NCBI GenBank assembly: GCA_028826165.1
Contig: JAPDFW010000058.1
Coordinates: forward strand, 372,001-436,000
Direction: 5' to 3'
Source: Anaeramoeba ignava
Lineage: Eukaryota; Metamonada; Anaeramoebidae
DNA length: 64,000 nucleotides
The notes below the pieces were generated by a model that saw only the letters and a program-made list of their open reading frames with translations, was not told where the DNA came from and did no database searches. A program made the translations under genes and the position numbers. This document shows positions 21,620 to 32,609 of the stretch, piece by piece; the first letter of the stretch is position 1; each line of letters opens with the position of its first letter.

Positions 21620-24600
21620 TTAAATGAAATAAGTTTCAAGTTCATCAACAATCCATCCATTATAAGAACCAGCTAAATAACTTTTAGCTTCATTTGTGTA
21701 TTTTTTAATTCCATTAGGTAGATTATAACTAGTACCAAAATTTGAATAACCAGATTGTAAATCAGAATTTAAAAGAAAATCACCTATAAATATTTTAATA
21801 AAGATAAATAATTAATTTTAATAATAATTAATAATAATTTAATTTAAAATTAATTTTATTTTAAATTTAAATAATAATATTATTTATTATATTAATATTT
21901 TGGATTATTTATTATTTTAATTTTAATTATAATAATAAATATTTATTAAATATAAATTATTTACGAACTATTTTAATAAAGATAAATAATTTAATTTTTA
22001 ATAATAATTAATAATAATTTAATTTAAAATTAATTTTATTTTAAATTTAAAAATAATAATATTATTTATTATATTAATATTTTGGATTATTTATTAATTT
22101 AATTTTAATTATAATATTAAATATTTATTAATTATAAATTATTTACAATCTATTTTAATAAGAGATAAATAATTAATTTTAATAATAATTAATAATAATT
22201 AATAATAATTTTATTTTAAATTAAAATAATAATATTATTTATTATATTATTATTTTGGATTATTTATTATTTTAATTTTAATTATAATAATAAATATTTA
22301 TTAATTATAAATTATTTACAACCTATTTTAATAAAGATAAATAATTAATTTTAATAATAATTAATAATAATTTAATTTAAAATTAATTTTATTTTTAAAA
22401 TTTAAATAATAATATTATTTATTATATTAATATTTTGGATTATTTATTTATTTAATTTTAATTATAATATTAAATATTTATTAAATATAAATTATTTACC
22501 ATCTATTTTAATAAAGATAAATAATTAATTTTAATAATAATTAATAATAATTTAATTAAAAATTAATTTTATTTTTAAATTTAAAAATAATAATATTATT
22601 TATTATATTAATATTTTGGATTATTTATTAATTTAATTTTTAATTATAATAATAAATATTTATTAAATATAAATTATTTACCATCTATTTTTAATAAAGA
22701 TAAATAATTAATTTTTAATAATAATTAATAATAATTTATTTTAAAATTAATTTTATTTTAAATTGAAATAATATTATTTATTATATTAATATTTTTGGAT
22801 TATTTATTAATTTAATTTTAATTATAATAATAAATATTTATTAAATATAAATTATTTTACCATCTATTTTAATAAAGATAAAATAATTAATTTTTAATAA
22901 TAATTAATAATAATTTAATTTAAAATTTATTTTTATTTTTAAATTTAAATAATAATATTATTAATTATATTAATATTTTGGATTATTTATTAATTTAATT
23001 TTAATTATAATATTAAATATTTATTAATTATAAATTATTTTACCATCTATTTTAATAAAGATAAATAATTAATTTTAATAATAATTAATAATAATTTAAT
23101 TTAAAATTAATTTTATTTTTAAATTTAAATAATAATATTATTTATTATATTAATATTTTGAATTATTTATTTATTTAATTTTAATTATAATAATAAATAT
23201 TTATTAATTATAAATCATTTACCATCTATTTTAATAAAGATAAATAATTAATTTTATTTTAAAATTTAAATAATAATTTAATTTAAAATTAATTTTATTT
23301 TTAAATTTAAATAATAATATTAATTATTATTATATTAATATTTTTGGATTATTTATTAATTTAATTTTTAATTATAATAATAAATATTTATTAAATATAA
23401 ATTATTTTACCATCTATTTTAATAAAGATAAATAATTAATTTTAATAATAATTAATAATAATTTAATTTAAAATTTATTTTATTTTAAATTTAAATAATA
23501 ATATTATTAATTATATTATATTATTTTGGATTATTTATTAATTTAATTTTAATTATAATATTAAATATTTATTAATTATAAATTATTTTTACCATCTATT
23601 TTAATAAAGATAAATAATTAATTTTAAATAATAATTAATAATAATTTATTTTTTAAATTAATTTTATTTTTAAATTTAAATAATAATATTATTTATTATA
23701 TTAATATTTTGGATTATTTATTTATTTAATTTTAATTATAATAATAAATATTTATTAAATATAAATTATTTACTCCCTATTTTTAATAAAGATAAATAAT
23801 TAATTTTAATAATAATTAATAATAATTTATTTTAAAATTAATTTTATTTTAAAATTTAAATAATAATATTATTAATTATATTAATATTTTGGATTATTTA
23901 TTAATTTAATTTTAATTATAATAATAACTATTTATTAAATATAAATTATTTACAATCTATTTTAATAAAGATAAATAATTAATTTTAATAATAATTAATA
24001 ATAATTTATTTTAAAATTAATTTTATTTTAAATTGAAATAATAATATTATTTATTATATTAATATTTTGGATTATTTATTAATTTAATTTTAATTATAAT
24101 AATAAATATTTATTAAATATAAATTATTTATATTTACATCCTCCAAAACTTGGACCATAACTTAAACTATAATAAATTGCATTTTCTTCTCCTTGTTTAA
24201 TTATAAATTTCTTTGGTTTTCGATCATTTTTATCATTTCTTAATGAAAAAATAAATGCATTTGGATCAATAATATATCCATATCCATAATTTGGATAATC
24301 TAACTTTGAATCTAACTTTAAATCTGAATCTGACTCTGAATCTGAATCTGAATCTGAATCTGAATCATCTTCATTCCATTTTGATTTATCAGTTGTCCAT
24401 CCAACTTGAGTAAAACCTCCAAAAATAAAATTATCTTTTGTTTTGATAACAACTAATGTTTTTCCTTTATTATCAACTGCTTTATGCCATTTTTTAGAAT
24501 TAAATCCATCTCTTTTTGCTGAAAATCCTTTTTTCATTTTGGAAAAGAAATTATTATCATTTATCCATTCTTGTAATTTAATGATATATTCTTTTCCTTG

Positions 24601-25838
24601 AATAATTTTTGAATCTGAAAAAATCTTCAACAATTTAAGATTTTGAATTTCATCTTTTTGTTTGAGAATCTTATCTTTCTTTTCAACTTCTTTCTTCCAT
24701 TTCTCTTCAATTTCCTTTTTTTGTTTGTCATTTTCTGATTTCAATTTTTGATTTTCAGATTCAAATGATTTGATTCTTTTATCTCTTCTTTTAATTTTAT
24801 TATCTTTCTTTTCAACTTCTTTCTTCCATTTCTCTTCAATTTCCTTTTTTTGTTTGTCATTTTCTGATTTCAATTTTTGATTCCATTGTTTTTGTTTTTC
24901 AGTTTTAGATTTCAAATCTTGATTCTCCTTTTCTTTTTCTTTGATTTTCTTTTCTTTTTCTTTAATTTTTGTTTGATTTTCTTGATCTTGAATTTCAAAA
25001 ATAGTTCTTTCAAAATGAATTAAAAAAGAATTTGGAAGAAAAATATCAAATTGTTTTAATTTATCAAAATCTTGTTTTGAAATTGAATCTTTATCAAATA
25101 ATGAAAAAAAAGAATGAAATAATCTTTTCTTTGCATTTATTTTCTGTTTATATTTCCTTAATTTTAATGAATTAACTCTTTTTTCAATCCAATTATTTAA
25201 AAATTGAAAAAAATCAAATTGAAAAATTTCTTTTTTTTCTTGTTTAAATTGAATAAATTTGATAATTTCTTCTTTAGTTAAATTGAATAAATTCTTATTA
25301 TTTTGAATTTGGGAAAAATTTTGATTTATTAATTCAAAACATTTTATTTCAATTTCATTTGAATTTAAATTTCGATTTTGGAATAAAAATTGGAAAAATT
25401 TGAATAATTAATTGAATTTAAAATTTTTGAATAATTTCTTTTCAATAAATTTAATTTAAAATAAATTGAAATTTCCAATAATTGAATAAGATTTTCTTGA
25501 TTCTCAAAAGAAATATTTCCATAATAAATATAACTTAAAATTGATTCCATTTCTTTTTTATTAAATTGATTTAAAGAAATAAAAAGAGATTCTTGCCTTA
25601 ATGATTCATTAAAAAAAGGAGATCTTGAAGATAAAATTGATTTATGAACTTTAATTTCAAAAGGATTTGATTCATTCTCAACAAAAATTGAAAAATCTTT
25701 AAATGAATTTCCATTTAAAAGGTTTGAATAATTTTTAATTAAATTTTTTGTTACTTTTTTTTCTAAATTTTTCTTTTCATTTTGATTTGCATTTTGATTT
25801 GCATTTTCATTTTGGTTATTATTATTATTATTATCCAT
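21620..25838 (-). pseudogene. BTB-coiled coil-TLDc gene with frameshift (or assembly indels)
   Basis: Minus-strand exon 1 is 25838-24138 and exon 2 is 21783-21620. Exon 1 encodes an N-rich leader, a BTB domain (FKDFSIFVENESNPFEIKVH), a long coiled coil (KQKKEIEEKWKKEVEKKDK, twice) and most of a TLDc domain with an (SD)n insert. Exon 2 encodes its end (DFLLNSDLQSGYSNFGTSYN to ELETYFI). The splice T|GT gives Cys in phase. Against the close paralogue at 32610, three homopolymer differences lie at 25439-25442 (+1), 25424-25428 (-4) and 25394-25398 (-1). Their net effect shifts the frame after the BTB domain, and the stop falls at 25365. The rest of the frame is open to the end, so it is a young pseudogene or an intact gene with indel errors. 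Confidence 0.75.
21784..24137 (-). repeat. Intron made of about 13 tandem 181-bp units that keep splice sites
   Basis: The marker TTTGGATTATTT recurs at 21898, 22081, 22254, 22434, 22615, 22794, 22977, 23157, 23343, 23525, 23708, 23888 and 24066. Read on the sense (minus) strand, each unit junction is CTTTATTAAAATAG, then 3 nt (ATG most often, also TTC, ATT, GTT or GGA), then GTAAATAATTT. This matches the acceptor and donor of the outer intron. The array therefore looks like tandem duplication of the intron itself. Confidence 0.85.
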
Positions 25839-25964
25839 TTTGTTTTTTGTGTTTTTGTTGTATTTTTGTTTGTGTTTTTTAAAAAAAAAAGGAAAAAAAT
25901 GAAAAAAAAATTTAAAAAAAAAATAAATAAAAAAAGTGGATTTTGAAAATAAATAAAAATATAA

Positions 25965-26460
25965 AAAATAAGAATAAATTTAAATTAATAATTAATTTAA
26001 TTCCTTTTTAAAAATTAATTTTATATTAAATATTTATTATTAAAATCAATTAAAATAGATTTATTTCCTTTTAAAAAATATATTGAAAAATTAAATTGAA
26101 AAAATATTTAAATTTATTAATAGTTTTGATTTAATATTTAATTTAAATTCTTTTTTAGAAATTAATTGAATATTAAATATTTATTATTAAAATTAATTAA
26201 AATAGATTTATTTCCTTTTAAAAAATGAATTGAAAAATTTAATTAAAAAATATCTAAATTTCTTAATAGTTTTAATTTAATATTTAATTTAAATTTTTTT
26301 TAAAATTAATTAAATATTAAATATTTATTATTAAAATAGATTAAAATAGATTAATTTCCCTTTTAAAAAATAAATTGAAAAATTGAATTAAAAAATAATT
26401 AAATTTATTAATAGTTTTGATTTAATATTTAATTTAAATTCTTTTTTAAAATTAATTAAA
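25965..26460. repeat. Dispersed 145-bp repeat, array C
   Basis: About three and a half units have TAGTTTT markers at 26121, 26267 and 26412 (periods 146 and 145), same orientation and consensus as arrays A and B. The array sits between the minus-strand BTB gene start and the macroglobulin gene start. The flanking 25839-25964 is A/T-rich with TTTTTTTCATTTTTTT on the minus strand. Confidence 0.8.
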
Positions 26461-26571
26461 AAAAATTCTTAATTTGAAAAAAAAGAAACAAATACATCAT
26501 CAATTAAGAAAAATATTTTAAAAAAATTTATTTTTATTTTCATTTTTTTCATTTTTATTCTTAAAAAAAAA

Positions 26572-29500
26572 ATGCTTTCAATCGAACAAATTTCAACAAC
26601 ACTTCTCAATAGCCAAAGATTTATTCCTTACATTTCACTTGATAAACAATTATATCAACCAGGAGAAAACATTTTCATTCGAGCAGTAGTTTTAAATTCT
26701 TTTACAAACGAACCATTAATTGATCCAAATGTATTAAATCAACTCAAAAATGCAAAAATCAAAATTCAAGATGCAAGAGATCAAACAGTTTTAGAAGAAG
26801 ATTTAAAATTGGATAATATAAAAGAAAGTAGTGTTTATTCATATTGTTGGAAAACTGATGATTCAACAAAAGGAGGAGAATATAAAGTGGTTATTTCTCA
26901 TTTTATTTCTGATCAATTATTTTCATCTGAAAGAAAATTTGTTATTAGACCTTTTAGAATTCCAAGATTGAATAAGAACATTGAATTTCTTAAGCAAAGT
27001 TATTCAGCAAAAGATGAAGTTGAAGCTATTTTATCAGTTCAAAGAGTAGAAGGCGAAAATAATAAATTGGAGGAAATTTCTGTTACTTATCATGCTCAAA
27101 ATGAATCTGATATTTTTAAAACTGAAACAAAAAATCTTGATTCAAAAGGAAAATTATTGATTAAATTTACTTTGCCTTCTCTTATAATTTCTGATGTTGT
27201 TTTGAATTGTATTATTAAGGACGGAGATGTTCAAGAAAATGCAATTAAAAACGTTCCTGTTGTGAATTCAAATTTTGATGTTAGTTTCTTTCCTGAAGGA
27301 GGAAATTTGGTTTATGGAATCAAATCAAGAGTTTATTTTGAAGCAACAAATGATATCAATGAACCAATTGATTTGGAAGCAGAATTAGTTTCTTCAAACA
27401 ATGAAACAGTTAATCAAAATATCATTTTAAAAACTCAACATGAAGGAAGAGGATTTTTTGAATTTACTCCCCAAAATGATAACAAATACTCTTTGAAAGT
27501 TATCAAACCAAAAAAAGATTCTGAATCAAAAATAGAATTATTTAAAATTCTAAAAGAAGGAGTTTCAATGAAAGTTTTAAAACCCTCATTTTCATTTGGA
27601 GAAGAAATTGAGATTGAAATGATTTCTTCTTATTCAGGAAATTTCAAAGTGGGATTATTTAAAAAGGAAATTGAGATTGGACAAGAATTAGTATCAATTT
27701 CAGAAGATCAAAAATACAAACCAATTATTGTTAAAATTTCACCAAAAAATGAAAAATACCAACAAGGAATAATAAGAATAACAATTTACAAAGTTGAACA
27801 AAAAGAAAATCAAAAAATACTAATTATTCCAACAACAGAAAGATTAACATTCATTAAACAAAAAAGAGAGCTTAATTTCAATATTAAACTTAATAAAGAA
27901 TCTTATATTCCAGGTGAAAAAGTTGAAATGATTATTGAAACAAAGGATCAAAACAATGAACCAATTAATTCAATTTGTGGAATAACAGTTACAGATAATT
28001 CAGTTTATGAAATGACTGAAAAAGCTGATCGAAATCCAAATTTATTTTCTATGGTTCATTTAGAAAATGAAGTATTAAAATTTCATGACTCTGAATCCTA
28101 TCTTGATTTTAATGATGAAATTAGTCAAAGTATTTTTTATATTTTTATATTTTTATATTTTTATTTAAAAAATTAATTTATTTTATTATTATTTTTATTA
28201 GAAAAACTTGATCTTTTACTTGGTATTCAAGGATGGAGAAAATTTGTTTTTTCAAATGATTTTGCTCAAATTTCCAAAAATCAAGAGAAAATTTTGAAAG
28301 CTTTTGTAATTCCTGAAAATATTATCAATTTCCATATTAAATATGATCAAGATTCAATTTCTCTTTCTTGTCTTCCACAAACACCTTTAATCAAAATCAA
28401 AGAACTTATTGAAAAAGGATTTGATATTCCAATTTCATCTCAATATCTTTTCAAAGAAAAGAATATCTTTCAGAAAATGATAAATCAATAAATGATTTGA
28501 AAATTGAACAAGATCAAGAACTCAAAGTTTTGGATTCAAGAAAAACTGGAGAGAAAATATTCGTTAATGTTCTTGATATTGATTTAGTTTCATTAGATTA
28601 TAATCAAAACAACAAAATTTCTTCTGTTAAAAAATATTTTGAAGAAAATGAAGGAATGAAACAACAAAATCAAACAATATTTTTCCAAAATGAAAAATTA
28701 GAAGATGATAAAACATTAAATGATTGTGGAATAAAACATGGAGATGTACTTAAAATGGATTCAAGTGAAATTATGATTGAAATTCATTGTTCTAAATTTG
28801 AAACAATGAAAATTTTTATTGATCCAAAAGAAACTATTGGAAAAGTGAAACAAATTATTGAGGAAAAACTAGGATTCTTTCAAATTCAACAAGACCTTTT
28901 TTTCGACAATAAAAATTTAGGAGATGATAAAACTCTTCAAGAAAATAAAGTCAAACATAAATCAAGAATGCTATTTTTCTTAAACGGATCCAAAAATTTA
29001 AAAATGAAAGTTAAAGTTCAACATTTTGAGAAAATTATTGAATATGAAGTTTTTACAAATGAGGGAATCTATAATTTAAAGAAAAAAATTGAAGAAAATT
29101 TCAAAATTCTTTGTGACAAACAAAAATTATTTTATAATCGAAGTGAAATTTACATTTATAATAATTTTCAAACTGAAATTATTCCAAATAATGCAATTAT
29201 ACAATTAATTACAGATGAAGATGAAGATAGGGATTTGAAATTAACTATAAAAAATGATTCCAAAAATGAAGAATATCAAATTGAAACAAAATTTGGAGCA
29301 ACACTTGAAGAATTAAAAGAAATTATTGAAGAAAAAGTAGGGATTGTACAAAACAAACAAATAACTCTCTTAAATGAAAAAGAACTTGATGATTTAGATA
29401 AAAAATTACTTTATTATTTAATCAATAATGGAGATGTTATTCATGTTCAAGAAAATAGAAAACAGAAACCTTATTTTGATATCAATATTCAATCAGTTTC

Positions 29501-32500
29501 AGGAAAAGTTTTTTCATTAAATGTGAAAGAATCAGACAAAATTAGATTTTTGAAAAAACAAATTCAAAAACAATTACAAATTCCTTTTGAAAAACAAATT
29601 CTTTTTTATAAAGGAAAATATTTGAATGATGTATCAACTCTATCATCCGTTTCAATTTTCAAGAAAGATTCAAACAATGTTTTAATTCAAATGGTTGATC
29701 CTAATACAAAAGTTATTGTCAATATTAACATGCCTGGTGATGAAAAAACAGTACATCAAATTGAATGTGAAATTGGAAACACAATTTATGATTTGAAAAA
29801 ATTAATTGAAGAAAAAGGAATTGTTTCAGAATCCTTTGATTTCTATCAACCTTCAAACCATCGACTTTCAGAAAATGAATTATTAGCTTCTTTAGATTAT
29901 TTCTTGGGACAAAAGGAAATGTCTCTTGATTTAGATTATTATTCAGGTTGTGAAAAAATTGAAATTAAAACATTAACAGGAAAAATTTACATTTTTGAAG
30001 TTAATCCAGATACATTAGTTGGAGAGGTTAAACAAAAAATGGAAAACGAAACAAGAATTCCAGCAGAGCAACAGAGATTCGTTTTTAAAGGGAAATTAAT
30101 ACAAAATGAAAAAACTTTAGGGGATTATAGAATTGAAAATGGAGCATTAATTCATATGGTGTTATTATTAAGAGGAGGAGGTGGAGGAGGATATATACAA
30201 CAACCAGTTCGTAAAAATCAAGTAAAAAAAGAAGTCCCACAAATTGCAAAACAAGATGGATTGAAATTAATCAATGATAAAAAACCATTTCATATTGAGA
30301 TTGAACCATTTGCAAGAGTTTATTCTCATAAATTAAACAAAAAAGAAGAAATTCAAGAAAAAGAAAGAAAAGATTTTACAAACACAATTTATTGGAATCC
30401 ATCAATAAAAAATGAAATTGAAATTGAAAATGAAAATGAAAATCAAGTTAAAAAAAGTTCAGATTTTAAAATTGAATTTGAAACAAATGATTCAATTACT
30501 TCATTTAGAGTTTTAATTGATGGATTTACTAATGATGGAATAATCGGAAGTTCAAATTCTTTTGTTTTTGCTTCAAAAAAACCTTTTTATATTGAACCTA
30601 AATTACCACTTGAAATAACTTATAGTGATGAAATTAACTTTCCTGTTTATTTTGTGAATAATTTCCATAATACTTCATTGAAAATTGAAATGAATATTGA
30701 AGCAAAAAATTTGAAATTAAGTGAAAACAAAAAACAATTTGAATTAAAACCAAATGAAAGATTTGCAGAATTTATCAAAGCAACAATTTTAGAAAGTAAA
30801 TCAAATTTAATTTCCAAAAACATTCCAATCAAAATTACAGCAAAATGTATTGATAAACCATTTATTCAAGATTCAATTACAAAGGAATTGAAAGTTGTTC
30901 CAAATGGATTTCCAGATTATTACATTTATTCAGGAATTCTTTCAAACAAAATCAAAAAAATTGAGAATAAATTTACACTTCCTTCAATCATTCCAAAAAG
31001 TTTAACTTTCTCAATTCAACTTTATCCATCAATTCTTGCTAATTTTACAGAATCAATCAAAAGTTTAATTAAAGAACCTTATGGATGTTTTGAACAAACA
31101 TCAAGTGTTCTTTATCCAATGATAATGGCACAAAAATACTTTAAAAAAACAGGATATGATGATTTAGAACTAATTCAAAAAGCAAACACTTTTATTCAAA
31201 AGGGATACAAGAAATTAATATCATATGAATGTAAAAATGGAGGATTTGAATGGTTTGGATCAGATCCAGCACATGAAGCATTAACATCAATGGGAGTTCT
31301 TGAATTTCTTGATTTATCAACAATATTTTCAGTTAATCAAGAAATGCTACAAAGAACAACAAGTTGGTTAATTTCTAGGAAAGATGAAGAATCAAAATCA
31401 TTCAAAAAAAATGCAAGAGCATTAGATTCATTTGGATATGCACCTCAACACACAACAGATGCTTATATCATTTGGTCTTTATCGGAAGGAAAAATTGAAA
31501 CTGAGAAAATTGGAGATATTATTCAAAGACTTTATCAAGAAACACATAAAGAACATGAAAATGATCCATATTATATTGCATTAGTTTCAGCAACAATGTT
31601 CAATACAAATCAAAATGAACAATCATTGGAATTGGGTAAAAAATTAGTTAAATTTCAAGATAAAAAAGAAGGATTTATTTCTGATTCAAAAACATCAATT
31701 ACATCATCAAAAGGATCAAATTTAATCATTGAAACAACATCTTTAGCAATTCTTTGTTGGATAAAACATGGAAAAGAATTCAGTAAGAATATTGCTCATG
31801 CAAGTGAATGGATTTTTTCAAAATGTTCATCAGGAAAATTTGGATCAACTCAATCAACTGTTTTAGCATTAAAAGCTTTATCTGCTTTTGATGATTTTTC
31901 TGATAAAGAACAAAAAGAAGAAATTTTGATTAATTTATCATTTGGAAAAACACAAAAACAAATTGAAATTGGAGAAAAACAAGAAGATTCTCTTGAATTC
32001 AAATTTGGAAATGAAATTTTTGAAAATGAAAAAGAAATTGATTTTGGAATTGAAATGGAAAAAGGAAAAATGATGAGATTTTCAACAAGATTTGATTATT
32101 ACACAGAAAAACCAAAAGATTCAACAAAATGTCCATTATCAATTTCCACAAAATTAAAAGAAGAAAAGATAAAATTAGGAGAAACATCAGAAATTCATGT
32201 TTCTATTGAGAATTTGGAAAATCAAGAATCAGGAATGGTTGTAGCCATTATTGGAATTGCAGGAGGAATTGAAACAAGATTTGAACAATTACAAAATCTT
32301 GTTAAGAAAGGAATTGTTTCTTCATTTGAATTGTTTGGAGCAAGACAAGTTGTTTTTTATTGGAGAGGAATGAATCCAAATCAAAAAATTGAATTTGATA
32401 TTGAAGTACTTGCAACAATTCCAGGAAAATTTAAATCATCTCCATCAAGAGTTTATTTGTATTATGGAGATGAAGAAGATAAGAAATGGATTGAACCTTC

Positions 32501-32522
32501 TTCTATTGAGATTTTCAATTAA
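26572..32522 (+). CDS. Alpha-2-macroglobulin-like thioester protein with internal ubiquitin-like array
   Basis: Exons are 26572-28129 and 28202-32522, with one apparent 1-base deletion in the A run at 28457-28460; the whole is about 1,959 residues. Macroglobulin domains come first (SLDKQLYQPGENIFIRAVV, PEGGNLVYGIKSRVYFEA), then the bait-region domain (YIPGEKVEMI, GITVTDNSVYEMT) and LDLLLGIQGWRKF. About eight Ubl domains follow, from about 28290 to 30190. The macroglobulin core then resumes at IYWNPSIK, with FYIEPKLPLEI, the thioester motif PYGCFEQTS (Cys codon 31086-31088) and a helical thioester domain. The C-terminal part (GMVVAIIGIAGG to RVYLYYGDE) looks bacterial-type. Such proteins trap proteases after bait cleavage. 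No signal peptide is evident. It lies among the BTB-TLDc genes. Confidence 0.85.
28130..28201 (+). other. Short intron in the macroglobulin gene
   Basis: This 72-bp intron starts GTATTTTTTAT and ends TTTTTATTAG. It joins DEISQ to KKLDLLLGIQGWRKF by a phase-1 Lys codon and restores the conserved LLLGIQGWR sequence of the family. Unlike many introns here it is short and not a long microsatellite. Confidence 0.8.
29950..30192 (+). other. Near-canonical Ubl ending LRGG plus four Gly inside the macroglobulin
   Basis: The last Ubl of the array is the most ubiquitin-like: KIEIKTLTGKIYIFEVNPD, IPAEQQRFVFKGK, LGDYRIENGALIHMV and then LLLRGG. The Arg codon is 30171-30173 and six Gly codons follow (30174-30191), then YIQQPVRK. 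The LRGG end is the recognition site of deubiquitinases and of ubiquitin precursor processing. No other Ubl in this window has it. Confidence 0.85.
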
Positions 32523-32609
32523 TTTTTCAAAAGCAATTTCCAAAATTTTTTTTTTTCATTTTTTCATTTTTTTTCTTTTCAAAAAATCAAAATCAAAAAA
32601 TAAAAGAAA

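Noticed and set aside
21784-24137. CRISPR-like array because of regular repeats
   Set aside because: Units are 181 bp and wholly repetitive without unique spacers. They lie within a eukaryotic intron and carry splice sites.
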